Assembly (NCBI GenBank): GCA_963747835.1
Contig: CAVVGO010000003.1
Location: 62,001-126,000 of the forward strand
Source: JAJPKK01 sp963747835
GTDB taxonomy: Bacteria; Pseudomonadota; Alphaproteobacteria; Rhizobiales; Xanthobacteraceae
Direction of reading: 5' to 3'
Length of the DNA: 64,000 nucleotides
The notes below the pieces were generated by a model. It searched no databases. It was not told the origin of the DNA and worked only from the letters and a program-made list of their open reading frames with translations. Both the position numbers and the translations under genes were made by a program. Below are positions 1 through 9,692 of this stretch, in pieces. Each line of letters starts with the position of its first letter. Positions within the stretch are counted from its first letter, which is position 1.

Positions 1-430
1 GGCTCGGGCCGCGACTGGTGGCGCATCGTCGGCAGCCGCGGCGGCATCACGGCCGAGCTGGCGTCGCTCCTGGAGCGGTTCCGCCTCGCCGACGTCATGA
101 CCGAGCGCACCGCGACGCTCCCCTACGGCAAGCAGCGGCTGCTCGAAATCGCGGTCGCCTTCGCGTGCCAGCCCGCGCGTGCTCCTTCTCGACGAGCCCG
201 CCGCCGGAGTACCGGAAGCCGAACGCCACGACATTCTTGCCACCATCGAGGCCCTACCGGCCGACGTGACGGTGCTCCTGATCGAGCACGACATGGATAT
301 CGTATTCGGCTTCGCCGACCGCATCTCGGTGCTGGTCAACGGCGAGCTGTTCGTCGAAGGCCCACCTGACGACGTTGCGCGCGACCCGCGCGTCAAGGCC
401 GTCTATCTCGGCGAGGCGTTCGATGCCTGA
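1..430 (+). pseudogene. LivG-type ABC transporter ATP-binding protein, 3' part, frameshifted
   Basis: C-terminal part of a branched-chain amino acid/amide-type ABC ATPase, cut by the window edge. Frame 1 encodes the helical region and an LPYGKQRLLEIAVAFACQP segment, equivalent to the ABC signature. The Walker B segment VLLLDEPAAGV and the H-loop (LLIEHDMDIVFG) are only in frame 2. Removing one C from the CCC run at 172-174 restores one frame, so this is a single-base insertion or a sequencing error. The stop overlaps the start of the next ATPase gene by 8 bases, the usual livG-livF coupling. The family normally energises uptake at the inner membrane together with LivHM permeases and a periplasmic binding protein, which would lie upstream of the window. 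Substrate unknown. Confidence 0.8.
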
Positions 431-1160
431 GCTTCTCAGCCTCGAGCGGCTCCGGGCCGGCTATGGCGAGGCCGTCGTGCTGGCCGACCTCTCGCTCTCG
501 CTCGGCGAGGGCCAGTCGCTCGCGCTGCTGGGCCGCAACGGCATGGGCAAGACCACGCTTATCAACTCGATCGTCGGGGTTACCCGCTATCGCGGTGGCA
601 CCATCAGGCTTGGCGGCCGCGACATCACCCGGCTGCCGCCGGAGCAGCGCGCCCACGCCGGCGTCGGCTGGGTGCCGCAGGAGCGCAATATCTTCCGTTC
701 GCTCACCGTCCACGAGAACCTGACCGCCGTCGCGCTACCCGGGCCTTGGATGCCCGACCGGGTCTACGAGATGTTTCCGCGGCTCGCCGAGCGGAAATCC
801 AATCTCGGCAACCAGCTCTCCGGTGGCGAGCAGCAGATGCTCGCGGTCGGCCGCGCCTTGGTCCTCAATCCCAAGATCGTGCTGCTCGACGAGCCGCTGG
901 AGGGGCTTGCGCCGATCATTGTGGACGAGTTGCTGGCCGCCCTCAACCGCATCATTCGCGAGGAGGGGATGTCGGCAATCCTGGTCGAGCAGAATCCGCA
1001 GAAGATCCTTCCCGTCACCGACCGCGCCGTGATCCTGGAACGTGGCGCCGTGGTCCACGAGGCCGCGAGCGCCGCGCTGCGCGCTGATCGCGTCACGCTC
1101 GAAACCTTTCTCGGCGTCACCGACCATGGTCCCCGCCGCGGCGGCAGAGCGGCGCATTGA
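423..1160 (+). CDS. LivF-type ABC transporter ATP-binding protein
   Basis: A 245-residue ATPase with all nucleotide-binding motifs: Walker A GRNGMGKTT, Q-loop region GVGWVPQERNIF, signature LSGGEQQ, Walker B IVLLDEPLEGLAP, and LVEQN in place of the canonical H-loop, as is normal for LivF. The length fits the family (about 235-250). ATG at 423 is chosen because it overlaps the upstream ATPase stop by 8 bases and gives the usual N-terminus (MPELLSLERLRAGYGEA). An earlier in-frame start at 375 would only add residues read from the other gene. The partner subunits are not in the window. The next genes are the MetE-like array, so the transporter may import its substrate, but that link is inference. 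Confidence 0.9.
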   Translation: MPELLSLERLRAGYGEAVVLADLSLSLGEGQSLALLGRNGMGKTTLINSIVGVTRYRGGTIRLGGRDITRLPPEQRAHAGVGWVPQERNIFRSLTVHENLTAVALPGPWMPDRVYEMFPRLAERKSNLGNQLSGGEQQMLAVGRALVLNPKIVLLDEPLEGLAPIIVDELLAALNRIIREEGMSAILVEQNPQKILPVTDRAVILERGAVVHEAASAALRADRVTLETFLGVTDHGPRRGGRAAH

Positions 1161-1258
1161 GGTGCCGCAACGACGTTTCACCGATGACGTCGTTTGACGA
1201 GCCGCGGCTCCGCTTGCTCGTGGGCGATGTCCCACATTGCGTCCCAACGTCGCGCCAT

Positions 1259-1285
1259 TTGCAGCATCGGTCTAAACTCTATAAT
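1259..1285 (+). promoter_or_regulatory. possible sigma-70-like promoter before the MetE-like array
   Basis: TTGCAG at 1259-1264 and TATAAT at 1280-1285 are separated by 15 bases, about 115 bases before the first MetE-like start. The -10 matches consensus but the spacing is short, so this is weak evidence. It lies in the only sizeable gap (1161-1401) between livF and the array. Confidence 0.3.
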
Positions 1286-1401
1286 TGCTGACAAGAAAGC
1301 TGGTCGCCGTGTTGGCCTGAAACGAACCGATGCCGGCAACTCTCTGCGGCGTCTGTCCGTGACAGCGCCGGACGCGAACAGAAAAGTTAAGGGAGACGTC
1401 C

Positions 1402-2509
1402 ATGACTGCTCGATCGAAGCCGCCCTTCCGGGCCGACCACGTCGGTTCGTTCCTGCGCTCGGCGCCGCTCAAGGCGGCACGCGAAAAGGCTGCCGCGGGC
1501 GCCATCACCGCGACGCAGCTCAAGGCCGTCGAGGACGAGGAAATCCCGAAGGTCGTCGCCAAACAGGAAGCGATCGGCCTCAAACTCGCGACCGACGGCG
1601 AATATCGTCGCTCTTGGTGGCATTTCGATTTCTTCGGCATGCTCGACGGCGTCGAGATCTACGAGCTTGGACCACGGCATTCAGTTCCAGGGCATCCAGA
1701 CCAAGGCGCAAAGCATCCGTGTCAACGGCAAGATCGGGTTTTCCAACCATCCGATGCTGGAGCACTTTCGGTTCCTCAAGGCCCACACCAAGGTGATGCC
1801 GAAGATGACCATCCCGAGCCCGAGCGTGTTTCATTTCCGTCTCGAGCCGGACGCGGTTTCAAAGGTGGCCTACCCCGATCGCGACGCGATCTTTGACGAT
1901 CTCGGTGCCGCCTATGCGAAGGCGGTGCGTGCCTTCTACGATGCCGGCTGCCGTTATCTGCAATTCGACGACACTGCCTGGGCCTATCTGTGTTCCGACG
2001 TCGAACTCAAGAAGGCGCGCGACCGTGGCCTGGACGTCGATCATCTCCAGGAAAGCTACACCCGCATGATCAACAAGGCGTTGGAAGCGAAGCCGGCCGA
2101 CATGACGATCACCACTCACGTCTGCCGCGGGAATTTCCGCTCGACCTTTATCTCCTCTGGCGGCTACGAGCCGGTGGCGCAGAACATGCTCGCCAACTGC
2201 AATTACGACGGATATTTCCTCGAATACGACAGCGAGCGGGCCGGCGGCTTCGAGCCGCTGCGGTTCTTGCCCAAGGGCGACAAGGTCGTTGTGCTCGGGC
2301 TCATCACCACCAAGGTCGGCGCGTTGGAGAACAAGAGCGAAGTCAAGAGCCGCATCGAGGAGGCGACCAAGTACGTCGCGCTCGATCAGCTTGCGCTCTC
2401 GCCGCAATGCGGCTTCGCCTCGACCGAAGAGGGCAATGTCCTCGCCGAAGAGGAACAATGGGCGAAGCTGCGCATGACGGTGGAAATCGCGAAGGAGATT
2501 TGGGGATGA
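1402..2509 (+). pseudogene. MetE catalytic-core (UROD/MetE-like) methyltransferase, copy 1, frameshifted
   Basis: First of four tandem paralogues of the C-terminal catalytic domain of cobalamin-independent methionine synthase (COG0620 type, about 370 residues, no N-terminal MetE domain). The frame opens at ATG 1402 behind GGGAG and reads through RADHVGSFLR and ATDGEYRRSWWH. It then breaks at the GG at 1669-1670 and resumes one frame over at DHGIQF. Deleting one G restores a protein collinear with copy 2. The zinc ligands survive downstream: THVC (His and Cys), the Glu of YFLEYDSERAGG, and the Cys of SPQCGFAST. So the lesion is recent or a sequencing error. It ends with ATGA overlapping copy 2, so the array is one transcription unit. 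It is closest to copy 2 by motif (FDDTAWA, ALDQLALSPQ). Confidence 0.8.
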
Positions 2510-3609
2510 AACGCACCGTTCCGCCGTTCCGCGCCGACCACGTCGGCAGCCTGCTGCGGCCGGCTTCCGTCAAGGAGGCGCGCGCGAAACACGCCGCCGG
2601 CACGCTTCCGGATGCGGACCTCAAAGCCATCGAGGACCGCGAGATCGAGCGCCTGGTGAGGAAGCAGGAAGAGATCGGATTGCAGCTTGCCACCGATGGC
2701 GAGCTGCGGCGTTCGTGGTGGCATTTCGACTTCTACGCCGGGCTCGACGGTGTCGAACTCTACGAGGCCGACCACGGCATTCAGTTCGCCGGCGTCGCGA
2801 CCAAGTCGCAGGGCCTGCGGATCGTCGACAAGCTCGGATTTTCGGGCCATCCGCAAATCGACCACTTCCGGTTTCTCAAGTCGAAGACCCGCGTCACGCC
2901 GAAAATGTGCATCCCGGCGCCCGGCACCATGCATTTCCGCCAGGGGCGCCAGGCGATCTCCAAGGACGTCTATCCCGATCTCGACGGCTTCTTCGCCGAC
3001 CTTGGGGCCGCTTACAAAAAGGCCGTGCATGCTTTTTACGACGCCGGCTGCCGCTACCTCCAGTTCGACGATACCGCCTGGGCAATGATGTGCTCGCCCT
3101 TCGAGCGCGAACAGTCGAAGAAGCGCGGCGACGACCCGGATTCGCTGCCGGCGCGCTACGCCCGCGTCACCAACGTGGCGCTTGCCGGCAAGCCCGCCGA
3201 CATGACCGTCACGATGCATTCGTGCCGCGGCAATTTCCGCTCCAAATGGATTGCCGAGGGTGGCTACGAGCCGGTCGCCGAACGCATGTTCAACGACGTC
3301 GACGTCGACGGCTATTTCCTCGAATGGGAGAGCGAGCGCGCCGGCGGCCTCGATCCGCTGCGCTACGTCCCCAAAGGCAAGAAGATCATCGTGCTCGGCC
3401 TCGTTTCATCGAAGCTCGCTGCGCTCGAAACCAAAGACGCCATCAAGCGCCGCATCGACGAGGCGACCAAATACGTCGCGCTCGACCAGCTTGCGTTGTC
3501 GCCGCAATGCGGCTTTGCCTCGACCGAGGAGGGCAATGTGCTCTCCGAGGACGAACAATGGGCGAAGCTGCGGCTGGTGGTCGAGATCGCGCAAGAGGTT
3601 TGGGGATAA
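2506..3609 (+). CDS. MetE catalytic-core (UROD/MetE-like) methyltransferase, copy 2
   Basis: A 367-residue protein with the MetE C-terminal barrel only. Visible landmarks are FRADHVGSLLR near the N-terminus, TDGELRRSWWH, the zinc motif MHSC (His and Cys two apart), the Glu in GYFLEWESERAGG, and the Cys in SPQCGFAST. The ATG at 2506 overlaps the previous stop (ATGA). Family members transfer a methyl or alkyl group to or from a zinc-bound thiolate. Examples are folate-independent core methionine synthases (Mes families) and epoxyalkane:coenzyme M transferase. Substrate specificity cannot be read here. It shares FDDTAWA and ALDQLALSPQ with copy 1 and differs there from copies 3 and 4. Confidence 0.85.
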   Translation: MKRTVPPFRADHVGSLLRPASVKEARAKHAAGTLPDADLKAIEDREIERLVRKQEEIGLQLATDGELRRSWWHFDFYAGLDGVELYEADHGIQFAGVATKSQGLRIVDKLGFSGHPQIDHFRFLKSKTRVTPKMCIPAPGTMHFRQGRQAISKDVYPDLDGFFADLGAAYKKAVHAFYDAGCRYLQFDDTAWAMMCSPFEREQSKKRGDDPDSLPARYARVTNVALAGKPADMTVTMHSCRGNFRSKWIAEGGYEPVAERMFNDVDVDGYFLEWESERAGGLDPLRYVPKGKKIIVLGLVSSKLAALETKDAIKRRIDEATKYVALDQLALSPQCGFASTEEGNVLSEDEQWAKLRLVVEIAQEVWG

Positions 3610-3611
3610 TC

Positions 3612-4715
3612 ATGCAACGCACCGTTCCGCCGTTCCGCGCCGATCACGTCGGCAGCCTGCTGCGCACCGCGGCGCTCAAGGAAGCGCGCGGCAAGCGCGA
3701 GCGCGGCGAGATCGATGTCGCCGCCCTGAAGGCCGTCGAGGATCAGGAGATCGTCAACCTCATCCGCAAGCAGGAGGAGGTCGGCCTCAAATCGATCACC
3801 GACGGCGAATATCGCCGCGCCTCCTGGCAGACCGACTTCCTGGTTGGGCTCGACGGCGTCGAGTCCTATCAAGGCGAGCGCAAGTTCAAATTCCAGGGTC
3901 AGCAGCCACGGCCGATCCTATTGCGGCTCAAGGGAAAGCTCGGCGGCTTTTCTGGCCATCCGATGATCGAGCATTTCCGTTTCGTCGCGGCGAACACCAA
4001 GGCGACGCCGAAGATGACGATCCCGTCGCCGTCGTCTCTACACTTTCGCTACGGCCGCGAGGCGGTGCCGGAGTCGATCTATCCCGCGATGGAGGATTTC
4101 TATCGCGACCTCGGCCTCACCTATCGCAAGGCCGTGCGCGCTTTCGCGGATGCCGGCTGCCGCTATCTCCAGCTCGACGAAGTCAATCTCGCCTATCTGT
4201 GCGATCCTGCGCTGCGCGACCAGGTGCGCGCACGGGGCGATGATCCCGACACCCTTCCGCTCGTCTATGCCGGCATGATCAACGCCGCGATGTCGGACAT
4301 TCCGGCCGACATCGCGATCACGATGCATCTGTGCCGCGGCAATTTCCGCTCGACCTTCGTCGCCTCCGGCGGCTACGAGCCGATCGCCGAGATGCTATTC
4401 AACACGATTCATGTGCACGGCTATTTCATGGAGTTCGACAGCGAGCGCGCCGGCGGTTTCGAGCCGCTGCGCTACGTGCCCAAGGGCAAGACCGTGGTGC
4501 TCGGTCTCGTCACGTCGAAAAGCGGCAAGCTCGAAAGCCGCGACGAGTTGCGGCGGCGCATCGACGAGGCCGCGAAATTTGTCGACATCGACCAGCTTTG
4601 TTTGTCGCCGCAATGTGGCTTTGCCTCGACCGAGGACGGCAACGTGCTTGCCGAAGACGAGCAATGGGCGAAGCTCAGAATGATCGTGGACCTCGCCAAA
4701 GAGGTCTGGGGATAG
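3612..4715 (+). CDS. MetE catalytic-core (UROD/MetE-like) methyltransferase, copy 3
   Basis: A 367-residue paralogue starting two bases after the previous stop. The zinc set is present: MHLC, the Glu in YFMEFDSERAGG, and Cys in SPQCGFAST. It differs from copies 1 and 2 at the substrate face. It has LDEVNLAYLCDP where they have FDDTAWA, DIDQLCLSPQ where they have ALDQLALSPQ, and a short insertion around residues 95-105 (QQPRPILLRLKGK). This argues that the four genes are two diverged pairs rather than simple gene dosage. Probably cytoplasmic and co-translated with its neighbours; the methyl donor and acceptor are unknown. Confidence 0.85.
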   Translation: MQRTVPPFRADHVGSLLRTAALKEARGKRERGEIDVAALKAVEDQEIVNLIRKQEEVGLKSITDGEYRRASWQTDFLVGLDGVESYQGERKFKFQGQQPRPILLRLKGKLGGFSGHPMIEHFRFVAANTKATPKMTIPSPSSLHFRYGREAVPESIYPAMEDFYRDLGLTYRKAVRAFADAGCRYLQLDEVNLAYLCDPALRDQVRARGDDPDTLPLVYAGMINAAMSDIPADIAITMHLCRGNFRSTFVASGGYEPIAEMLFNTIHVHGYFMEFDSERAGGFEPLRYVPKGKTVVLGLVTSKSGKLESRDELRRRIDEAAKFVDIDQLCLSPQCGFASTEDGNVLAEDEQWAKLRMIVDLAKEVWG

Positions 4716-4719
4716 GATC

Positions 4720-5820
4720 ATGCAACGTACCAGGCCGCCGTTCCGCGCCGACCATGTCGGCAGCCTGCTGCGTCCGCAGGCGCTCAAGGATGCGCGGGCG
4801 CGGCGCGCCAAGGGCGAGATCACGACGGCGGAGCTTGCCGCCGTAGAAGACCGCGAGATCGAGCGCATCATCAAGAAGCAGGAGGAGGCCGGGCTCAAGT
4901 CGATCACCGACGGCGAATTCCGCCGCTCATGGTGGCATCTCGACTTTTTATGGGGCCTCGACGGCGCCGAGCGCTATGCGATGGACCAGGGCGTGGCCTT
5001 CGCCGAAGTCCAGACCCGCGCCGAGGGCGTGCGGGTTGTGGGCAAGCTGGGGTTCTCCGGCCATCCGATGATCGAGCACTTCCGTTTCGTCAAGGCGCAC
5101 ACCGCGCGCACTCCGAAGTTCACCATTCCGGCGCCGTCCGCCATGTATGGCCGCATGGGCCGGGATCCCATCAGCACCACGGCTTATCCGCGCCTCGACG
5201 ATTTCTTCGCCGATCTCGGCGCCGCCTACCGCAAGGCGGTGCGCGCCTTCGCGGACGCCGGATGCCGCTATCTCCAGCTCGACGAAGTCTTCATCGCGAT
5301 GCTGTGCGATCCGGGCTACCGCGCCGCCCAGCAGGGCCGCGGCGACGACCCGCAGAAGCTCGCCGAGACCTACGCCAACCTCATCAACGCCGCGATGGCG
5401 GATGTCCCGCCCGACATGACCATCACGATGCATTTATGCCGCGGCAACTACCGCTCCACCTACATGGGCAGCGGCGCCTATGACGCGGTCGCTGACGTCT
5501 TGTTCAACCGCATCAAGGTGCACGGCTATTTCATGGAATACGACACCGAGCGTGCGGGTGGCTTCGAGCCATTGCGCCTGCTCCCCAAGGGGCGCGTCGC
5601 GGTGCTCGGGCTCGTGACGACCAAGAGCGGGCAACTCGAATCCAAGGATTTGTTGAAGCGTCGCATCGAGGAAGCGGGGAAGTTCGCCGATATCGATCAA
5701 CTGTGCCTGTCGCCGCAATGCGGCTTTGCGTCGACCGAGGAAGGCAATACCCTGGCCGAGGACGAGCAATGGGCGAAGCTCAGGATGATCGTCGAGGTGG
5801 CGAAAGAGGTGTGGGGATAG
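4720..5820 (+). CDS. MetE catalytic-core (UROD/MetE-like) methyltransferase, copy 4
   Basis: A 366-residue paralogue that begins four bases after copy 3 ends. Predicted zinc ligands are His238, Cys240, Glu273 and Cys334, matching the His-x-Cys, Glu, Cys pattern of MetE. It groups with copy 3 by the LDEV segment (residues 187-190) and DIDQLCLSPQ. The 40-residue opening with RADHVGSLLRPQ is the most conserved stretch of the array. This is the last gene of the block; a CoA-transferase follows after 40 bases on the same strand, so it may belong to the same operon. Confidence 0.85.
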   Translation: MQRTRPPFRADHVGSLLRPQALKDARARRAKGEITTAELAAVEDREIERIIKKQEEAGLKSITDGEFRRSWWHLDFLWGLDGAERYAMDQGVAFAEVQTRAEGVRVVGKLGFSGHPMIEHFRFVKAHTARTPKFTIPAPSAMYGRMGRDPISTTAYPRLDDFFADLGAAYRKAVRAFADAGCRYLQLDEVFIAMLCDPGYRAAQQGRGDDPQKLAETYANLINAAMADVPPDMTITMHLCRGNYRSTYMGSGAYDAVADVLFNRIKVHGYFMEYDTERAGGFEPLRLLPKGRVAVLGLVTTKSGQLESKDLLKRRIEEAGKFADIDQLCLSPQCGFASTEEGNTLAEDEQWAKLRMIVEVAKEVWG

Positions 5821-5860
5821 CCGCGCCGCCATCATAACGCGCGCTCCCCGTGAAGCCCTT

Positions 5861-6976
5861 ATGACGCTGCCGCTCTCCGGTCTTCTCGTCGTCTCGCTGG
5901 AGCAGGCGGTGGCGGCGCCGATGTGCACCTGCCGCCTCGCCGACGCCGGCGCGCGGGTGATCAAGATCGAGCGGCCAGAGGGCGATTTCGCCCGGGGCTA
6001 CGACAATCTGGTGCACGGCGAGAGCGCCTACTTCGTCTGGCTCAATCGCGGCAAGGAATCGGTCGTGCTCGATCTCGCCCGGGTCGACGACAGGGCGTTG
6101 CTCGAAGCCATGCTCGCCAAGGCGGATGTGTTCGTGCAGAATCTCAAGCCCGGCGCGGTCGGCAGGCTGGGCTTCGGGTTCGAGCGGCTGCGCCGCGACT
6201 ATCCGCGCCTGATCGCGTGTTCAGTGTCTGGCTACGGCGAAACCGGCCCCTATGCGCAGCGCAAGGCCTACGATCTGTTGATCCAGGCCGAGGCCGGCCT
6301 CGCGTCGGTGACGGGGGGTCCGGAAGCGCCTGCGCGCGTTGGCGTCTCGGTGGTCGATGTGGCGGCCGGCATGAACGCTTACGAGGCGATCCTCGAAGCG
6401 CTGATTGCGCGCGGACGGACCGGGGAGGGCGCCACGCTTTCGGTCTCCATGTTCGACGCCATCGCGGACTGGATGACGGTGCCGCTGCTCCAGCACGAAG
6501 GCGGCAAGACGCCGGCCCGCGTCGGCCTCGCGCATCCCACCATCGCGCCTTACGGGGTATTCAAAACCCGGGATGGCGCCGACATCCTGATCTCGATCCA
6601 GAGCGATCGCGAATAGCGCGTACTGGCAAAGGACGTGCTGGGCGACGCTGCGCTTGCGGTGGATCCGGCTTTCGCCACCAACGTGGAACGGGTGCACCGC
6701 CGCGCCGAGACCGATGCGTGCGTCCAGTCCGTATTCGGCGCGACGGACATGGCACCGCTGTCGGCCAAGCTCGCCGCTGCCGACATTGCGTTCGGGCGCG
6801 TAAGCGACACCGCGATCCTGGCGACGCACCCGCATCTGCGGCGGATCACGGTCGCAACACCGACCGACCCGGTGTCCTACCCGGCGCCGCCCCGCGCTCG
6901 TGCGGCCGGTTACGGCGCGGTGCCGAGCTTGGGTGAACATACCGCGAAGGTGCGGGCAGAGTTCGGCGGCGGATGA
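5861..6976 (+). pseudogene. CaiB/BaiF family III CoA-transferase with internal stop codon
   Basis: Reads as a family III CoA-transferase (moves CoA between carboxylic acids in the cytoplasm). The N-terminal half has LADAGARVIKIERPEGDFAR, the conserved YDLLIQAEAG with the catalytic Asp at residue 138, and a SGYGETGP loop. A TAG at 6614-6616 interrupts it at residue 252. The same frame continues without other stops to 6976 with a normal family C-terminus. Homologues usually have Trp at this point (E-W-R), so one TGG-to-TAG change explains the stop. It therefore looks like a recent nonsense allele or a base error. It follows the MetE-like array and may have acted in the same pathway. Confidence 0.75.
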
Positions 6977-6980
6977 ACGC

Positions 6981-8549
6981 TCAATCGAGCGCGTGGACTT
7001 CCTGGGTCTTCGGACGCTTGGGACCCGAGATCGTTCTGAGCGTCGAACCCAGCAGAACCACGAAGGGCAGCATCACGAGGGATAGGATCATCAGCATCTT
7101 GTAGTCGTTGGCATAGGCAATGATCGCGGCCTGCTGAGTCACGATGGCGTCGAGCATGGCGAGCCCGGTGCGGGAGGTGACGTCGAGATGCGCCGCAACG
7201 TCCGGCATCTTCAGGGCATCATTGAACGGGGTGAGGCCCTCGACGATCTGGCTGCGGAACATGGTCGTCTTGCTGGTCAGCATGGCGGTGACGACGGAAA
7301 TGCCGATCGCGCTGCCGATATTGCGAACGAGCGTCAACATGGCGCTGCCGTTGGTGCGCAGATGGCCCGGCAGCGTAATGAACGCTACCGTGCTCAAGGG
7401 CACGAAGACGAGGCCGAGGCCCAAGCCTTGCACCATGCCGAGGACCACGACGGTCTGCGCGCTGGTCTGCTCGGTAAAGCCGATCGTTTCGTAAAGCGTG
7501 GCCGCGATCATCAGGACGCCGACGAAGATCAGCGTGCGCGCTTCGCAGAGCTGCATCAGGCGGCCGACCGCGATCATGCCGACCAGGGTGCCGCCGCCGC
7601 GCGTGGCGAGCAGTACGCCCGCCGTGACTACCGGATAGCCCATGATGCCCTGGATGAAGGGCGTCGACAGCGCCAAGGTCGAATACAGGATCACGCCGAC
7701 CGCGAACATGAATACGACCGCGCTGGCAAAATTGCGATCGCGGAACATGGCGAAATCCACAAACGGCTTGTCTGTCGTGAACGAATGCGCGAAGAACACG
7801 TAGAACCCAGCGATCGCGATGATCATCTCGGCGAAGATCTCGTTCGACTCGAACCACGCGAGCTGCTCGCCGCGGTCGAGCATCAGCTGGAGCGATCCAA
7901 GGCCGATACTGAGTGCCAGGAACCCGAGCCAATCGAAACGCAGATTGGCCACCGATTTCGTTTCGGTCATGAAGATCAAAAGGCCCGCCACGGTGACGAT
8001 GCCGATCGGCAGGTTGACCAGGAAAACCCAGTGCCAGCTGTAGTTTTCGGTGAGCCAGCCGCCCAAGGTCGGTCCCATGATCGGGCCCAGCATGACGCCC
8101 ATGCCCCAGATCGCCATGGCCATGCCGCGTTGGCTGGGCGGGTAGATTTCAAGCATGACGGTCTGTGACAACGGCACCAGCGCCGCCCCGAAGCTACCTT
8201 GCAGCAGGCGAAACAACACCATCTGTTCGATCGTCTGAGCGACGCCGCACAAAAGCGATGCGAACGTGAACCCGGCCGCGCACACGACGAACAGTTTTTT
8301 GCGGCCGAAGCGCTCCGAGATCCAGCCGATCGGCAAGGTCAGGACCGCCGCGGCGACAATGTAGGAGGTCAGCACCCAGTTGATCTGGTCCTGGGAAGCG
8401 CCGAGGCTGCCCTGCATGTAGGGCAGCGCGACATTGGCAATTGTGGTGTCGAGCGCCTGCATCACGGTGGCCGACATGGCGCAGACCGTGAGCATGATGC
8501 GGGTTATCCCCGCGCTAAGTTCTGTCGACGGAGTCGCGGCTGCATTCAC
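6981..8549 (-). CDS. DHA2 family MFS multidrug efflux transporter (EmrB/QacA type)
   Basis: A 522-residue protein with the 14-helix layout of the DHA2 drug:H+ antiporters. ALDTTIANVALPYMQGSLGA in helix 1 is the motif D1 region, GWISERFGRKKLFV is motif A after helix 2, and motif C-like glycines follow in helix 5 (GMGVMLGPIMGPTLGGWL). It sits in the inner membrane and, with the adjacent membrane fusion protein, should export hydrophobic compounds across the envelope. The start is 3 bases after the fusion protein stop, so the two are co-translated. Third gene of the marR-emrA-emrB-like operon. Drug substrate unknown. Confidence 0.92.
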   Translation of the reverse strand: MNAAATPSTELSAGITRIMLTVCAMSATVMQALDTTIANVALPYMQGSLGASQDQINWVLTSYIVAAAVLTLPIGWISERFGRKKLFVVCAAGFTFASLLCGVAQTIEQMVLFRLLQGSFGAALVPLSQTVMLEIYPPSQRGMAMAIWGMGVMLGPIMGPTLGGWLTENYSWHWVFLVNLPIGIVTVAGLLIFMTETKSVANLRFDWLGFLALSIGLGSLQLMLDRGEQLAWFESNEIFAEMIIAIAGFYVFFAHSFTTDKPFVDFAMFRDRNFASAVVFMFAVGVILYSTLALSTPFIQGIMGYPVVTAGVLLATRGGGTLVGMIAVGRLMQLCEARTLIFVGVLMIAATLYETIGFTEQTSAQTVVVLGMVQGLGLGLVFVPLSTVAFITLPGHLRTNGSAMLTLVRNIGSAIGISVVTAMLTSKTTMFRSQIVEGLTPFNDALKMPDVAAHLDVTSRTGLAMLDAIVTQQAAIIAYANDYKMLMILSLVMLPFVVLLGSTLRTISGPKRPKTQEVHALD

Positions 8550-8552
8550 GAC

Positions 8553-9692
8553 TCAGTGGTCCCCGTCCGCGGCCATGAGACCGAGCATCACCGGAAGCGA
8601 GCGCCGATGTCCGGTATCGATATTGACCGTCACGCTCATGCCGGAGCGCAGCCGGCTGATGTCCTGCCCGGCCGCGAATGTGATGCGGACCGGCAGCCGC
8701 TGCACCACTTTCACCCAATTGCCGCTCGCGTTCTGCGGGGGGAGGATCGCAAATTGCGCTCCCGTGCCCGGGCTGACCGAGGAGACCGTGCCGTAGAAGG
8801 GATGATCCGGAAACGTATCGACATCGATCGTGACCGGTTGCCCGACCTTCAGGTAAGTAACGTCGGTTTCCTTCGGATTGGCATCGACCCAAGGCTGGAT
8901 ATCATCAACCACGCTGAACACCGGCATGCCGGCGGTCACGTAGCGGCCGAGCTGGATGGCATCGACCTGGGTAGCGGTGCCGGACATCGGTGCGCGCAAG
9001 ACCGCGTGATCGAGATCGCGCTGGGCCTGCTCGACCGCGGCCTTGGCCTGGCGGTAGGACGGAAAGTCCTCGATCAGCAGCTCCGGGTTGCCGAGCAGTT
9101 GTGTGAGCGTGCTGGCCTTCTGCTGCACGGCCAGTTGGGCTTCGAGCTGGGCAATCACGACGGCGGATGATGAGTTGTCCAGATCGAGCTCCGATCCGGA
9201 GGCTCTCGCGACCAGCGCCGACTTGCGTGCAACGTCGCGCTGCTTGAGCAACACGTTCTTCTGGGCGAGATCGGTAAGCGTGGTCAACGAACTCAGGTTG
9301 CTCTTGAGATTGGCAAAATCGACGCGCGTACCGGCGAGCTTGGCTTCCGCCTGCGCCAGCACGAGCCTGAATGGCTCCGGATCGATTTCGAACAGGACAT
9401 CGCCCGGCGCGACATGCTGGCCCTCGCGAACCACGATGCGGATGACCTTGCCGGAAATATCAGGCGTGATCAGAACCTTCTGGGCTCCCACATAGGCGTT
9501 ATCGGTCGAGATGTAGCGCCCGCCGGCCAGATAGAAGGCGAACCCCGCGAGCAGGGCGATCACCGGCACCACCACTAACAGGATCATGCGCATCCGCTTG
9601 CGCAGGTAGGTCGTCAGGTCCCGCAGCCCGGCGCGCGGCGCCCGCGCGGGTCGCTCGGCGGTATCGGGAAATTTCAGCAGTGCTTCAGCCAT
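8553..9692 (-). CDS. HlyD/EmrA-type membrane fusion protein
   Basis: A 379-residue periplasmic adaptor. A single N-terminal membrane anchor (about residues 33-52, MILLVVVPVIALLAGFAFYL) is followed by the biotinyl-lipoyl-like half GGRYISTDNAYVGAQKVLI, a coiled-coil hairpin, and the return lipoyl half LRAPMSGTATQVD. The C-terminal beta-barrel contains AGMPVFSVVDD. This is the standard EmrA order. The start overlaps the MarR gene stop by 8 bases. It should bridge the DHA2 transporter to an outer membrane channel encoded elsewhere. Confidence 0.92.
   Translation of the reverse strand: MAEALLKFPDTAERPARAPRAGLRDLTTYLRKRMRMILLVVVPVIALLAGFAFYLAGGRYISTDNAYVGAQKVLITPDISGKVIRIVVREGQHVAPGDVLFEIDPEPFRLVLAQAEAKLAGTRVDFANLKSNLSSLTTLTDLAQKNVLLKQRDVARKSALVARASGSELDLDNSSSAVVIAQLEAQLAVQQKASTLTQLLGNPELLIEDFPSYRQAKAAVEQAQRDLDHAVLRAPMSGTATQVDAIQLGRYVTAGMPVFSVVDDIQPWVDANPKETDVTYLKVGQPVTIDVDTFPDHPFYGTVSSVSPGTGAQFAILPPQNASGNWVKVVQRLPVRITFAAGQDISRLRSGMSVTVNIDTGHRRSLPVMLGLMAADGDH

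Noticed and set aside
1402..5820. Full-length methionine synthase MetE
   Set aside because: Only the C-terminal catalytic domain is present in every copy; the about 350-residue N-terminal domain is missing.
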